From: Candidatus Scybalocola faecigallinarum
Lineage (GTDB): Bacteria > Bacillota > Clostridia > Lachnospirales > Lachnospiraceae
Assembly: GCA_018711005.1 (NCBI GenBank)
Contig: DVIT01000028.1
Coordinates: forward strand, 26,628-90,627
DNA: 64,000 nt
Direction: 5' to 3'
The notes under the pieces are model-generated. The model did not search any database, was not told where the DNA came from, and saw only the letters and a list, made by a program, of their open reading frames with translations. Both the position numbers and the translations under genes were made by a program. Below are positions 52,201 to 63,163 of the stretch, piece by piece. The number at the start of each line of letters is the position of its first letter. Positions within the stretch are counted from its first letter, which is position 1.

Positions 52201-53598
52201 TCAGCCGGCCGCGCTGCTGCTTTGAGCCTGCTGGCGGCTGATAATGCGCATTTCCATGGAGATCAGGATCACCGTTGTAATAAAGGCCATGGTATCGGCT
52301 ATAGGACCGGCAAACATAACGCCGTCAATTCCCATAAACAGCGGCAGGATCAGGATCAGTGGGATCAGGAAAAATACCTGACGGGTCAGGGACAGGATCA
52401 TGCCCTTTAACGGCTTTCCAATGGCAGAGAAAAAGTTGGATGAGATCAGCTGGACGCCATTGGTAATCACCATAAATAAAAAGATGCGCATAAATTTTAC
52501 TGAAAACTCAAAATACAGCTCATCTCCTGTACCAAAGATGGCTATGATCTGCCTTGGGAAAAACTGGAACAGGATAAATCCAAGGGCTGAAATGATCAGA
52601 TTGCATATGATCGCTAACCTGTATGTAGCTTTTACCCTGTCATACTGTCTGGCACCGTAGTTAAAGCCGATAATGGGCTGGGAACCCTGGGAAATACCAA
52701 TGATCACTGCCAGCAGGATGGCATTGGTTTTCATAACAATACCGCAGGCAGCCAGAGGGATCTCCTTTCCGTAAACGGACATTGCGCCGTAGTAGGTCAG
52801 GGAATTATTCATGACAATCTGTACGACAGTAATAGCCAGCTGGTTCAAACTATTGCTCATACCTAAAGAAGCTGTTGTCAGGGAAAGCCTCAGATTTAAA
52901 CGAAAGTGTTCCCTTTTTAATTCTATGGACTTAAACTTTGTCAGGTAACGAAGGGCAAAAAGGAACGAAAAAAACTGACCGATCACTGTAGCCCAGGCAG
53001 CGCCTGCCACGCCCAGATGGAATACAAAAATAAAAACAGGATCCAGGATCGTATTAATAATGGCGCCGATCAGCATACAGGTCATGGAATATTTTGGACT
53101 TCCGTCGGCGCGGGCCAGGTTGCTCATGGCATTGGTCACAATAAGCAGCGGCATGCCGATAGCTGTGATCCGGGTGTAGCTTTCTGCATAAGGCAGCACA
53201 TCCGGTGTGGAGCCAAAAGCATTCAGCAGGGGAAGAAGGAAGATTTCAATTAAGACCGCGTACAGAATCCCCAAAACAAACATCATACATACCGCATTAC
53301 CGGTAACCCTGGCCGCCTTCTCCTTATCGCCTGCCCCAAGAGACAGTGAAAAATTCGAGGCGCTTCCAATACCGATCAGCAGGGCGATCGCCAGACATAT
53401 GGTTGTCAGCGGATAAGATACGTTGGTCGCTGCATTTCCAAGATAGCCAACCCCCTGGCCGATAAAAATCTGATCCACAATGTTATACAGGGAGCTGACC
53501 AGCATGGCAATAATACTGGGTATGGCAAATCCCCGCAAAAGCTTTGGGATTTTTTCATAACCCAAAGGATTTTTGGTCATGGTCTGTTCCATAATCAT
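52201..53598 (-). CDS. MATE family efflux transporter
   Basis: A 465-residue, 12-helix MATE exporter. It starts with the typical IPKLLRGFAIPSIIAMLVSSLYNIVDQIFIGQGVG, and a second repeat from about residue 240 repeats the pattern (LGMSNSLNQLAITVVQIVMNNSL). It probably exports cationic drugs or metabolites using an ion gradient. Two near-adjacent ATGs follow GAGGAGAG; the first is used. It has its own promoter (53645-53673). No regulator is adjacent. Confidence 0.9.
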   Translation of the reverse strand: MIMEQTMTKNPLGYEKIPKLLRGFAIPSIIAMLVSSLYNIVDQIFIGQGVGYLGNAATNVSYPLTTICLAIALLIGIGSASNFSLSLGAGDKEKAARVTGNAVCMMFVLGILYAVLIEIFLLPLLNAFGSTPDVLPYAESYTRITAIGMPLLIVTNAMSNLARADGSPKYSMTCMLIGAIINTILDPVFIFVFHLGVAGAAWATVIGQFFSFLFALRYLTKFKSIELKREHFRLNLRLSLTTASLGMSNSLNQLAITVVQIVMNNSLTYYGAMSVYGKEIPLAACGIVMKTNAILLAVIIGISQGSQPIIGFNYGARQYDRVKATYRLAIICNLIISALGFILFQFFPRQIIAIFGTGDELYFEFSVKFMRIFLFMVITNGVQLISSNFFSAIGKPLKGMILSLTRQVFFLIPLILILPLFMGIDGVMFAGPIADTMAFITTVILISMEMRIISRQQAQSSSAAG

Positions 53599-53644
53599 TC
53601 TCTCTCCTCTATCAATCTTTTGTTATTAAATCGTTTACTTATAA

Positions 53645-53673
53645 AGTATAACAATGTATGAGGAAATGCGCAA
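53645..53673 (-). promoter_or_regulatory. MATE gene promoter
   Basis: Minus strand TTGCGC (53668-53673), 17-bp spacer, TATACT (53645-53650), about 45 nt before the ATG. Confidence 0.6.
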
Positions 53674-53734
53674 GAGTTAGTGTTACATGAAAAGTTGCTG
53701 CGCCGATGAATTGTCAATGGCCACGGCCCATGAT

Positions 53735-53778
53735 AAAAAACTTCAGCCGGGTCTGCCCTTTACTGAGCAGCCCCGGCT
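53735..53778 (-). terminator. eno terminator
   Basis: AGCCGGG-TCTGC (53745-53756) pairs with GCAG-CCCCGGCT (53767-53778). On the minus strand TTTTTT follows shortly after (53735-53740). It is 6 nt beyond the eno stop. Confidence 0.85.
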
Positions 53779-53784
53779 AAATGG

Positions 53785-55126
<1,342 letters not shown>

Positions 55127-55130
55127 GTGG

Positions 55131-55159
55131 ATATTAGCATCCTTCCACTATTTTGTCAA
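55131..55159 (-). promoter_or_regulatory. eno promoter
   Basis: Minus strand TTGACA (55154-55159), 17-bp spacer, TAATAT (55131-55136). Start codon is 55 nt downstream. Confidence 0.8.
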
Positions 55160-55201
55160 TAAATCGCAAAAAAAATTCAGTACCTGATCCATTTTATCAG
55201 T

Positions 55202-55247
55202 AAAAAAGGTATCACAAGATCAAATTAAAATTTCACCTCATGATACC
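55202..55247 (-). terminator. Terminator of the GGDEF gene
   Basis: GGTATCA (55208-55214) pairs with TGATACC (55241-55247), with weaker pairing in the long loop, followed on the minus strand by TTTTTT (55202-55207). Confidence 0.75.
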
Positions 55248-55259
55248 ACTTCTGTCCGC

Positions 55260-57164
55260 TTAACGCCTTGACCGCCGTCGGTCATATTTTTCATTTTCAT
55301 AAAATTTGCGCTTTGCTTCGTACATTTCCTGTTCCGCAGCTTTGATCAATACATCCATATGCTCTACGTGCTCCATCCATGCTATACCGGCAGAAATATG
55401 GATATCCTCTTTTTCCAGGGCATCCTCCATGGCTTTTATACGTACCATCAGCTCATCCTTTGGCACATCAGGGGCAAAAACGACAAACTCATCACCGCCG
55501 ATACGATAGATTGCTTCCGCATCAAACCAGTGTTTCAGCTTTTCTGCCACAGAACGGATCATCTGGTCCCCTGCATCATGGCCGCAGGTGTTATTCAGCT
55601 CATGAAGTCCGTTCACATCCATATACACGCAGGCCAGGGACGTATGATAGCGCTTTATATAGCCGGGAAGATCTGTTTCATACCGGTTCCGGTTATTTAA
55701 TCCGGAAAGCATATCCCGCTCGCCCCGCTCCTTCATGTCGTCAAAGGATTTGATATTGCGCAGAAGCATACTGAAGCTCACACTGACGCTTTTTAACAGT
55801 GCCTGGCTTATATGTCTGGCAGAAATATTGCAGGCGTATAAAATGCCGCACACACTGCCGTCCAGCCGTTCCAGCGGAACAGCCGCAAAATTTTTCACTT
55901 CCTCATTCCATCTGAGAAAGCTGCACAATTTGTCTTTCCGGCAGCTTTCAAAATAGGTGCTGCCCTTTTGAAAATAATCCATCAAGTGATGCATGCTTTC
56001 CCCATGGTCCTCCGGCTTTTTTTCGCCGTTTTTGCTCCATGAAAAAAATGCATCGCCGTATCTTGGCTTTTGAAACCACAGCCCGGTCTCCCGGGCCATG
56101 GACGTATGGGCCAGTCTTTCAAGAGCCGCAGTAATATTTTCCTGTTTTTCATGAGCATTAAAAAGCAGCTTTTCAATTTCATAAATATTATGAAGCATAT
56201 CCAGCTGACGCTGTTTCTTACCGGTCTCGTAAACCACATAGCCAATCATCCCGGCAAAATAAACGACAAAACAGCCAAGCTCAAAGATAAGGAAAATATT
56301 CATAATGCCTCGCATCCGATTGGCGTCGGCAAATACAGCATCTTCCGGTACTGACAGGGCCACCCGCCAGTCATTGACAGCCACCGGCTGATAATTAAAA
56401 TATAAATATTCTCCTGTAGTCTGGGATACAAAGGCAACAAAGCCCCTTGTTCCATTGATCAGCCCCTCCCTGAGCTGATCCGGGGTATAACCTTCTGCCA
56501 TCTGACGTTCTCCCAGATCCCACACATTTCCCGGGCTTTCATGCCATGTATCTACAATAAAATTTCCGGTTTTTCCTTCAATAATATACATGGCGGCTTC
56601 ATCTCCATAGGCCTGTGCCTGCAGCTTTTGAGGCAGCCGGCTTAACTCGATCACACCGCACAGCATGGCCATAACCGCGTCGTCTTTATACACCGGCACA
56701 TAGTGGCGCAAAATATAACCTCCCTCACGGAGAAAATCTTTCTCACGCCTGCCCATATGGATACCCTGGACCATTTCTTCTTCAAAAGAAAGGTATCCGG
56801 ATACGTCCACCGTCTCTCCCCCATCTGTCAGCAGTATATTCCCCGGCAGCAAAAGCTCCAGTCTGGAAATAAGCCCCATAGACGTATAGGACTCCAGCAT
56901 ATTCCACAAATGGGGGGATGACAGATCGTCGTACCCGGCAATTAAAAATGCGATCAGTTCCAGCTGATCCTGGTCTCTTTCTACAGTTTCTTCTATATTG
57001 TCCGCCAGATTTTGCGTTTCCTCCTGCAGTGACTGAAAGCTTTTTCCTTCCTCCATCTTGTCAACCTGGCGGGCAGCAATAAAAGAGCCGCCAATCATAA
57101 GGAATACCAGCACCAGCATGATCCCCATAGACCGATGCCAATGAATGGCCTGAAATCTTTTCAT
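55260..57164 (-). CDS. Membrane-bound diguanylate cyclase (sensor + GGDEF)
   Basis: A 634-residue signalling protein. Membrane helix one (about 12-32) is followed by a ~240-residue extracytoplasmic sensor of the dCache type (GYILRHYVPVYKDDAVMAMLCGVIEL), helix two (about 280-305), a linker with a GAF-like part and a C-terminal GGDEF domain. The active-site motif is intact (YRIGGDEFVVFA), with DMLSGLNNRNRYE at its start, so synthesis of cyclic di-GMP is expected. The sensor probably binds a small ligand outside the cell. Single gene with its own terminator. Confidence 0.87.
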   Translation of the reverse strand: MKRFQAIHWHRSMGIMLVLVFLMIGGSFIAARQVDKMEEGKSFQSLQEETQNLADNIEETVERDQDQLELIAFLIAGYDDLSSPHLWNMLESYTSMGLISRLELLLPGNILLTDGGETVDVSGYLSFEEEMVQGIHMGRREKDFLREGGYILRHYVPVYKDDAVMAMLCGVIELSRLPQKLQAQAYGDEAAMYIIEGKTGNFIVDTWHESPGNVWDLGERQMAEGYTPDQLREGLINGTRGFVAFVSQTTGEYLYFNYQPVAVNDWRVALSVPEDAVFADANRMRGIMNIFLIFELGCFVVYFAGMIGYVVYETGKKQRQLDMLHNIYEIEKLLFNAHEKQENITAALERLAHTSMARETGLWFQKPRYGDAFFSWSKNGEKKPEDHGESMHHLMDYFQKGSTYFESCRKDKLCSFLRWNEEVKNFAAVPLERLDGSVCGILYACNISARHISQALLKSVSVSFSMLLRNIKSFDDMKERGERDMLSGLNNRNRYETDLPGYIKRYHTSLACVYMDVNGLHELNNTCGHDAGDQMIRSVAEKLKHWFDAEAIYRIGGDEFVVFAPDVPKDELMVRIKAMEDALEKEDIHISAGIAWMEHVEHMDVLIKAAEQEMYEAKRKFYENEKYDRRRSRR

Positions 57165-57277
57165 CTCATTTCCTCCAACTCCCGGCGGCTCCTTTTACAC
57201 GCTCAGCCAGTCCTATCTGCCGCTGTCAAAAAATGCGGCCTTCAGTGCCATTTTCACCTGACCCCAGTGTACGGATA

Positions 57278-58588
57278 TTAAAGAATGTCGATATATTCAC
57301 CGGCCAATGCCTTATTCATACTGCGGACAGCGCAGAACTTTCCGCACATACTGCAAGTATCGCTGTGATCATCCTCCGGGCTGCGGCTGTCGCGGATCGC
57401 CTTTGCGGTTTCCGGATCCAAAGCGCAGGCAAACTGTGCATCCCAGTCCAGATTTCTTCTGGCATCTGCCATTTTGTCATCAATATCTCTTGCTCCCGGA
57501 ATGCCCTTGGCAATATCCGCTGCATGGGCAGCAATCTTGGACGCAATGATCCCCTGTTTTACATCTTCTACATTAGGCAGAGCCAAATGTTCTGCCGGTG
57601 TTACATAGCATAAAAATGCTGCGCCGCTCATGGCCGCCACAGCGCCGCCGATAGCTGCTGTAATATGGTCGTAGCCCGGAGCGATATCGGTAACTAACGG
57701 CCCAAGGACATAAAAAGGCGCACCCATGCAAATGCTCTTTTGTACTTCCATGTTGGCAGCAACCTGGTCTAAAGGCACATGTCCCGGACCTTCCACCATC
57801 ACCTGAACGTTATGATCCCAGGCGCGCTTTGTCAGCTCGCCGAGACGGACAAGCTCCTCGATCTGGCACACATCTGTTGCGTCTGCCAGACAGCCGGGAC
57901 GGCAGGCGTCTCCCAGGGAAATAGTAACATCGTGTTCTTCACAAATATCCAGGATCTCGTCAAAATATTCGTAAAACGGATTTTCCTCTCCGGTCATGCT
58001 CATCCATGCAAATACAAGGCTACCTCCACGGCTGACAATATTCATCTTACGTTTATGCTTTTTGATCTGCTCAATCGTTTTTCTTGTGATCCCGCAGTGA
58101 AGGGTTACAAAATCCACGCCGTCTTCAGCATGAAGGCGCACCACATCAATGAAATCCTTTGCGGTCAGTGTTGCCAGGTCTCTCTGATAATGGATCACAC
58201 TGTCATAAACAGGTACAGTTCCGATCATAACCGGGCATTCGCTGGTCAGCTTCTGGCGGAACGGCTGTGTATTACCGTGGCTGGACAGATCCATGATGGC
58301 TTCTGCCCCAAGATTTACAGCGCTCATAACCTTCTGCATCTCAATGTCATAGTCCTTACAGTCTCTGGACACGCCAAGATTTACATTGATCTTTGTGCGC
58401 AGCATACTGCCGATACCTTCCGGATCAAGGCATGTATGCTTTTTATTGGCACAAATAGCCACCTTTCCTTCGGCTACGAGCTGCATCAGCTTTTCGACGG
58501 GCATCTTCTCCTTTTTCGCTACAATTTCCATTTGCGGTGTTACAATACCCTTGCGGGCCGCATCCATTTGAGTTGTATAATTGCTCAT
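57278..58588 (-). CDS. thiC: Phosphomethylpyrimidine synthase
   Basis: A 436-residue radical-SAM enzyme that rearranges aminoimidazole ribotide to HMP-phosphate in thiamine synthesis. It is the short anaerobic form, lacking the long N-terminal domain of the E. coli type. Conserved blocks include [31 protein letters not shown] and [12 protein letters not shown]. The C-terminal cluster motif reads C-SM-C-GKF-C, that is CX2CX3C and not the textbook CX2CX4C. ATG at 58588 follows AAGGAGG; a longer frame runs into the riboswitch region. It is controlled by the TPP riboswitch upstream. The 113-nt gap to the GGDEF gene shows nothing notable. Confidence 0.95.
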   Translation of the reverse strand: MSNYTTQMDAARKGIVTPQMEIVAKKEKMPVEKLMQLVAEGKVAICANKKHTCLDPEGIGSMLRTKINVNLGVSRDCKDYDIEMQKVMSAVNLGAEAIMDLSSHGNTQPFRQKLTSECPVMIGTVPVYDSVIHYQRDLATLTAKDFIDVVRLHAEDGVDFVTLHCGITRKTIEQIKKHKRKMNIVSRGGSLVFAWMSMTGEENPFYEYFDEILDICEEHDVTISLGDACRPGCLADATDVCQIEELVRLGELTKRAWDHNVQVMVEGPGHVPLDQVAANMEVQKSICMGAPFYVLGPLVTDIAPGYDHITAAIGGAVAAMSGAAFLCYVTPAEHLALPNVEDVKQGIIASKIAAHAADIAKGIPGARDIDDKMADARRNLDWDAQFACALDPETAKAIRDSRSPEDDHSDTCSMCGKFCAVRSMNKALAGEYIDIL

Positions 58589-58701
58589 TTTATCCTCCTT
58601 TATGTGTCTCAACAATGAAAGCCTGGCCGTTTTCCGGCCGGGACAGCTCGGCTCTAGCAAGCTTGATCTGCGGCTGGGAAGGGATGGCAGCATGGCTCAA
58701 T

Positions 58702-58736
58702 GCAAAACAAAATAGAGTTCCGCAGGGGAACTCTAT
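58702..58736 (-). terminator. TPP riboswitch expression-platform terminator
   Basis: ATAGAGTTCC (58712-58721) pairs with GGAACTCTAT (58727-58736), and on the minus strand TTTTGTTTT follows. It sits between the aptamer and thiC, fitting premature termination when TPP is bound. Confidence 0.85.
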
Positions 58737-58751
58737 GTGCTGGTGTGATCA

Positions 58752-58831
58752 TCCCTACGTTGGCATTATCCAAATCAGGTTATGGGTCGAAGCTGTTTTG
58801 CTTCCTCTCAGCCGGCCGGACCAGCTCCCCG
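58752..58831 (-). ncRNA. TPP riboswitch (THI element)
   Basis: On the minus strand the aptamer blocks appear in order: GGGGAGC, GGCTGAGAGG, GACCC, ACCTGAT, GGATAATGCCA and CGTAGGGA. This is the classical thi-box. The GAAGC/GCTTC-like P3 arm is short. A consensus promoter begins its transcript and a terminator follows. Confidence 0.96.
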
Positions 58832-58852
58832 TTTTTATTCATTTATATTCCC

Positions 58853-58881
58853 ATTATACAGGCTGTCTGTGATTTTTTCAA
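58853..58881 (-). promoter_or_regulatory. thiC promoter
   Basis: Minus strand TTGAAA (58876-58881), 17-bp spacer, TATAAT (58853-58858), about 15 nt ahead of the aptamer. Confidence 0.8.
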
Positions 58882-58978
58882 CCTATTTTGTAACGAGGGA
58901 GATTGCAGGATAACATTACACGGCACGCTTCGGCTGGAAACTGCATTTTGCGTGATTTGGCCGTAGAATTTTCCCACT

Positions 58979-60811
58979 CTACTCATTAATCGCCTGAAGA
59001 AATGCTTCCCCGTACTTTTTAAATTTCATTTCGCCCACACCGGAAACCTGGAGCATTTCTGATTTGCTGGCCGGCCTGATCAGGCACATATGTACCAGTG
59101 TTTTATCTGAAAATACAATGTATGGCGGGATTTTTTCTTTTCGGGCAAGCTCCATGCGAAGGGCGCGGAGCTTTTCAAATAAGCCTTCATCCACCGGACC
59201 GTCCATGGTCTTTGCAGAGCTTTTCCCGGCCTTGCTCTCCACAGAAGCCTTTGGCCGTTCCTTCGCCGCCTTCATAAGCACCGGCACAGAGCCATCCAAA
59301 ACATCCCGTGCCTTTTGTGTCAGACCGAGTACCGGATAGGCATCCTCCGTCAAAATGAGAAAACCGCTGAGCACCAGGTGGTTCAGGATCTGCCGCAGCT
59401 GATAAACAGGGATCTCCTTACAGGAGCCATAGTAGGGGTTCTCATCCATACGGCACCGGGTAATCTTTGCGTTTTTGCTTCCCCGCACCGTATCAACGAT
59501 CATGGTCATCCCGTAGGCTCTGGCGCTTTCCATGATACAGCCCAGCAGGCACCGGGCGGTCTGGGTCACATCCTTTTCCTCAAACTGAGTCAGGCAGTTG
59601 GAACAGTTGCCGCAATAATTGGCCCCGTATTCCCCAAAATATCTCAGGATATACTCCCTGAGGCATTCATTGGTCATACAGTAAAACGTCATCTTTTTCA
59701 GCCGTTCCCGCTCACGCTCGCGGATCAGCTCCCGCGTCGTCTCATCCATATCCTCTGTACCGTTCATCTGATCGATCAAAAACTGGTTGGTGACCACATC
59801 CTGTCCGGAATAATATAAAATACACTCTGAGGGCAGGCCATCTCTCCCTGCACGGCCTGCTTCCTGATAATAGCTTTCAATGTTCTTCGGCATATTATAA
59901 TGGATCACATAGCGCACATCCGACTTATCAATGCCCATACCAAAGGCATTGGTAGCCACCATAATACGGCAGCGGTCATAAATAAAATCATCCTGGTTCT
60001 TCTTACGTTCCTCATCCGATAAACCGGCATGATACCTGGTGGCTGAAAAACCCTCGCGGATCAGCTGTGAACATACATCCTCCACCGTCTTCCGGGTAAT
60101 ACAGTAAATGATCCCGCAGTCCTGGCGCCGCGCAGAAACATAGGCCATGACCGCCCGCATCTTGTCTTTCGGACGCTCCACCTCAAACCGGAGATTTTTC
60201 CGGTCAAACCCTGTGGTCAGCATTGCCGGATCTTCCAGCTCCAAAAGGGTCAGAATATCCTCCCGCACCTCCTTCGTGGCTGTGGCGGTAAATGCCCCCA
60301 CTACCGGACGTGGAGAAAGCCTGCGGATAAAATCGGAAATACGGACATAGCTTGGCCTGAAATCCTGTCCCCACTGAGAAATACAGTGGGCCTCATCCAC
60401 GCTGACCATGGAGATTTGAATCCGGCTTACCGCCTGCAAAAAACGGTCCGTCATCAGCCGCTCCGGAGCCACATAGACGATCTTATAAACGCCGCGGATC
60501 ATATTTTCCAGCGCCTTTGCATACTGCCCCGGCGTTAAGGAGCTGTTCAGATATGCCGCATGGATCCCTGCCTGGTTTAAGGCTGAAACCTGGTCTTTCA
60601 TCAGGGAAATCAGGGGCGATACTACCAGAGTGATCCCCGGCAGCATCAGCGCCGGAATCTGGTAGCACAAAGACTTCCCTGCGCCGGTAGGCATGATTCC
60701 AAGCACATCCCTGCCGGACAGAAGGGCATCCGTAAGGACCTCCTGTCCGTCTCTAAATGTATCGTAACCGAAATACGTTTTCAGCACATCATATTTTGTC
60801 ATTTCAGCCAC
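58979..60811 (-). CDS. recQ: ATP-dependent DNA helicase RecQ
   Basis: A 610-residue 3'-5' DNA helicase. Motifs in order: Walker A GIMPTGAGKSLCYQ (about 39-52), DEAH-type SVDEAHCISQWGQDFRPSY, the second RecA domain with NAFGMGIDKSDVRYVIHYNMPKN, the arginine-finger region YYQEAGRAGRDG, a zinc-binding region (RYFGEYGANYCGNCSNC), a winged-helix part and a C-terminal HRDC domain (about 535-610). GTG start behind AAGGAGG. It begins 3 nt after the GGDEF-EAL gene, so the two share a transcript. Confidence 0.95.
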   Translation of the reverse strand: MAEMTKYDVLKTYFGYDTFRDGQEVLTDALLSGRDVLGIMPTGAGKSLCYQIPALMLPGITLVVSPLISLMKDQVSALNQAGIHAAYLNSSLTPGQYAKALENMIRGVYKIVYVAPERLMTDRFLQAVSRIQISMVSVDEAHCISQWGQDFRPSYVRISDFIRRLSPRPVVGAFTATATKEVREDILTLLELEDPAMLTTGFDRKNLRFEVERPKDKMRAVMAYVSARRQDCGIIYCITRKTVEDVCSQLIREGFSATRYHAGLSDEERKKNQDDFIYDRCRIMVATNAFGMGIDKSDVRYVIHYNMPKNIESYYQEAGRAGRDGLPSECILYYSGQDVVTNQFLIDQMNGTEDMDETTRELIRERERERLKKMTFYCMTNECLREYILRYFGEYGANYCGNCSNCLTQFEEKDVTQTARCLLGCIMESARAYGMTMIVDTVRGSKNAKITRCRMDENPYYGSCKEIPVYQLRQILNHLVLSGFLILTEDAYPVLGLTQKARDVLDGSVPVLMKAAKERPKASVESKAGKSSAKTMDGPVDEGLFEKLRALRMELARKEKIPPYIVFSDKTLVHMCLIRPASKSEMLQVSGVGEMKFKKYGEAFLQAINE

Positions 60812-60814
60812 GGA

Positions 60815-63109
60815 TCATACCTCCTTTTCCAGATACATTTTTTCAAAATCTGCCGCGCTTATGGGGCGGCTGTAATAATAGCCCTGGCCCCAGGCAGCAC
60901 CGATGCGGGAAATAAAGGATTCATTATCTCCGCTTTCCACGCCTTCTACAACAGTATCAATGTGCAGTTCTTCCGCCAGACGTATAATATTTTTCATAAG
61001 CACCTTCAGCTTTTCATTTTCCATATACAGATCTCCTGCCAGAAATCCCCGGTCCAGCTTAACCTCGTCGATTTCCAGACGTGCCAGCAGGTTCAGGGAC
61101 GAATATCCGCTGCCAAAATCATCCAGGGAGATCTTAAATCCCTTTTCATGAAGAACAGAAATATTTTTATTTAATTCTTCAATGCTTTCCGCAGCCAGCC
61201 CCTCCAGAATCTCCATAACGATCAGAGTTCTTGGAATCTGGTATTGATCCGTGATCTGGCACAGCTTTTGTACATAATCTGACCGGTAAAACAGCAGCTT
61301 TGACTGATTAACAGATACGGTCATTGGCTCATAACCGGCATCCATCCACTGGCGCAGCTGGCGGCAGACCAGCTCCACCATATACAGATCCAGTTCCGCG
61401 CAAAAACCATTTTTTTCAAATATCGGGATAAACTGATCCGGATAGATCATCGTCCCGTCATTGCGGATCCAGCGGACCAATGCCTCCGCCGCCTGGATCT
61501 TTCCTGTGTTCAGATTCTTTTTCGGCTGCAGGTACAGCTTAAACTCACCTTCAGACAAAGCTCTTTTCATATCACTTTCAATCTGATTCTGGAGATTTTC
61601 CGCCTGGTAAATGGACTCGTCATAAAAGACCACCGTATTGTCCTGCCCCATGCGGGCATGTTTTAAGGCAAACTCTCCCCGGTGGATCAGCGTTTCCGCC
61701 GCCTTTCCTGCCGAAACATCATCCGCATTTTTAGGAAGGGTTACCGGGTTCACGGCAATCCCCCCATATAAGGTAATGGGATAGGTCCTGTTCATATTTT
61801 CGGAAAGGGTTCCCACCTGATCCATAATGGCCATGACCCGCTCTCTGGCCTGGACCTGGTCATCTGTATTTAACAGAATATAAAATTCATCCGCCATATA
61901 GCGGCAATACCGCTCACTTTCATGGATATTCTGCTTTAAAATCCGTGCGATTGCTTTTAAAATACCGTTAGCCTGTTCCCTGCCGAAAATCTCATTCATA
62001 TAGCGAAAATGGCGTATATTTATAATCGCAATACTATACACACTGTCATTTTTTAAAAGTTCCTGAATCTCCTGACGAAGCCTTGGGAGATTATAAGAAC
62101 CGGTCAGCGGGTCGTAATAGGCCAGCCCGATCAACTGTCGGTTATTCTTTCTTAAGTACCGCGCTCCATATAAAATGGAGAAGATACTTAGGGCCAAAAT
62201 AATGAAAAATGTCACAATAACAATAAGGAATCGGAAATACACCGGACTTCGGATCTCACTGGTCTTATCGGTACATACCAGATACCAGCCGTTCCGGTTT
62301 AAAGGCTCAAAATACAAAGGATAGTTCTTTCCGCCATTTTCAAATTCTGTGGTATAGGGCTCCCCGGCTGCCATTTTCTCCCGAATCACAGCCTTTTCCT
62401 TTTCTGAAAGAACCTGGGTATTAAAAATATTTCCCATTGATGCCTTAATAAAACTGTCGCTGGACCAGGTAACATATTCACCGTTTTGATTGACCCAGTC
62501 CACATCCATAGAAATCTGAGACAGTGTCGTCCGGTTCAGCAGTTCTTCAAAAGCATCCAGGTTTTTAACTCCAAGAAGACTGCCCATAATAGTGTCGTTG
62601 TCATAAACCGGGACAGCATAAGCGATCACCCATTGCTGAAGGATCTCATCCATATACATATACGAGGTGACGGACTCCCCTTCCCATGCTTTCCGGATAA
62701 TTGTCTGCACCTGTTCATTCTGTTCCGATAGGCTAAGCGCATCCCCCATGTTTTTGGATAAACTGATCCTTAACTCATCACTGTCCTTTTCGCAGTAGCC
62801 CAACCGTAAAAACATAGTCTGTCTGCTGTTTTTCGTAATTCCCTCATCCATATTTTCCAATGTGAGAATGCGGCTGTCCGATATAAAGCCGGCTAATGTT
62901 TCCAGGGCTCCCATATCCGAATCAAACTGACGCTCAATATTGATCTTGTACTCATTAATAAATGCCTGCATCTGCGCCTGATAAGATGTCCGCTCTGCTG
63001 TTGTCATGTAATAAATGACAATACATGAACAGGCCAGTAAAAGCAGGCTTACAGCCGCCGTTAATATGGTAATCTTTACAATCCGTTTTTGAAGCTTTTT
63101 CTCATTCAC
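60815..63109 (-). CDS. Membrane GGDEF-EAL protein, probable c-di-GMP phosphodiesterase
   Basis: A 764-residue protein: membrane helix (about 12-33), a dCache-type extracytoplasmic sensor (about 35-280), a second helix (about 285-310), then GGDEF and EAL domains. The GGDEF site is degenerate (CRYMADEFYILL), so cyclase activity is unlikely. The EAL site looks complete: AAEALVRW, SVNQSKLL, MEILEGLA, SLDDFGSGYSSL, VKLDRGFL and VVEGVES. It should hydrolyse cyclic di-GMP under control of an outside signal. Start GTG with GGAGTGA upstream. It is upstream of recQ by 3 nt and may oppose the diguanylate cyclase at 55-57 kb. Confidence 0.87.
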   Translation of the reverse strand: MNEKKLQKRIVKITILTAAVSLLLLACSCIVIYYMTTAERTSYQAQMQAFINEYKINIERQFDSDMGALETLAGFISDSRILTLENMDEGITKNSRQTMFLRLGYCEKDSDELRISLSKNMGDALSLSEQNEQVQTIIRKAWEGESVTSYMYMDEILQQWVIAYAVPVYDNDTIMGSLLGVKNLDAFEELLNRTTLSQISMDVDWVNQNGEYVTWSSDSFIKASMGNIFNTQVLSEKEKAVIREKMAAGEPYTTEFENGGKNYPLYFEPLNRNGWYLVCTDKTSEIRSPVYFRFLIVIVTFFIILALSIFSILYGARYLRKNNRQLIGLAYYDPLTGSYNLPRLRQEIQELLKNDSVYSIAIINIRHFRYMNEIFGREQANGILKAIARILKQNIHESERYCRYMADEFYILLNTDDQVQARERVMAIMDQVGTLSENMNRTYPITLYGGIAVNPVTLPKNADDVSAGKAAETLIHRGEFALKHARMGQDNTVVFYDESIYQAENLQNQIESDMKRALSEGEFKLYLQPKKNLNTGKIQAAEALVRWIRNDGTMIYPDQFIPIFEKNGFCAELDLYMVELVCRQLRQWMDAGYEPMTVSVNQSKLLFYRSDYVQKLCQITDQYQIPRTLIVMEILEGLAAESIEELNKNISVLHEKGFKISLDDFGSGYSSLNLLARLEIDEVKLDRGFLAGDLYMENEKLKVLMKNIIRLAEELHIDTVVEGVESGDNESFISRIGAAWGQGYYYSRPISAADFEKMYLEKEV

Positions 63110-63163
63110 CCGGTCATTTCACTCCGTTTCTTATGTTGGGCCATCCATCTGCTCCGGGACCGT

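Noticed and set aside
57779..58618. Long plus-strand open frame opposite thiC
   Set aside because: It mirrors thiC on the other strand, has no ribosome site and no recognisable domain.
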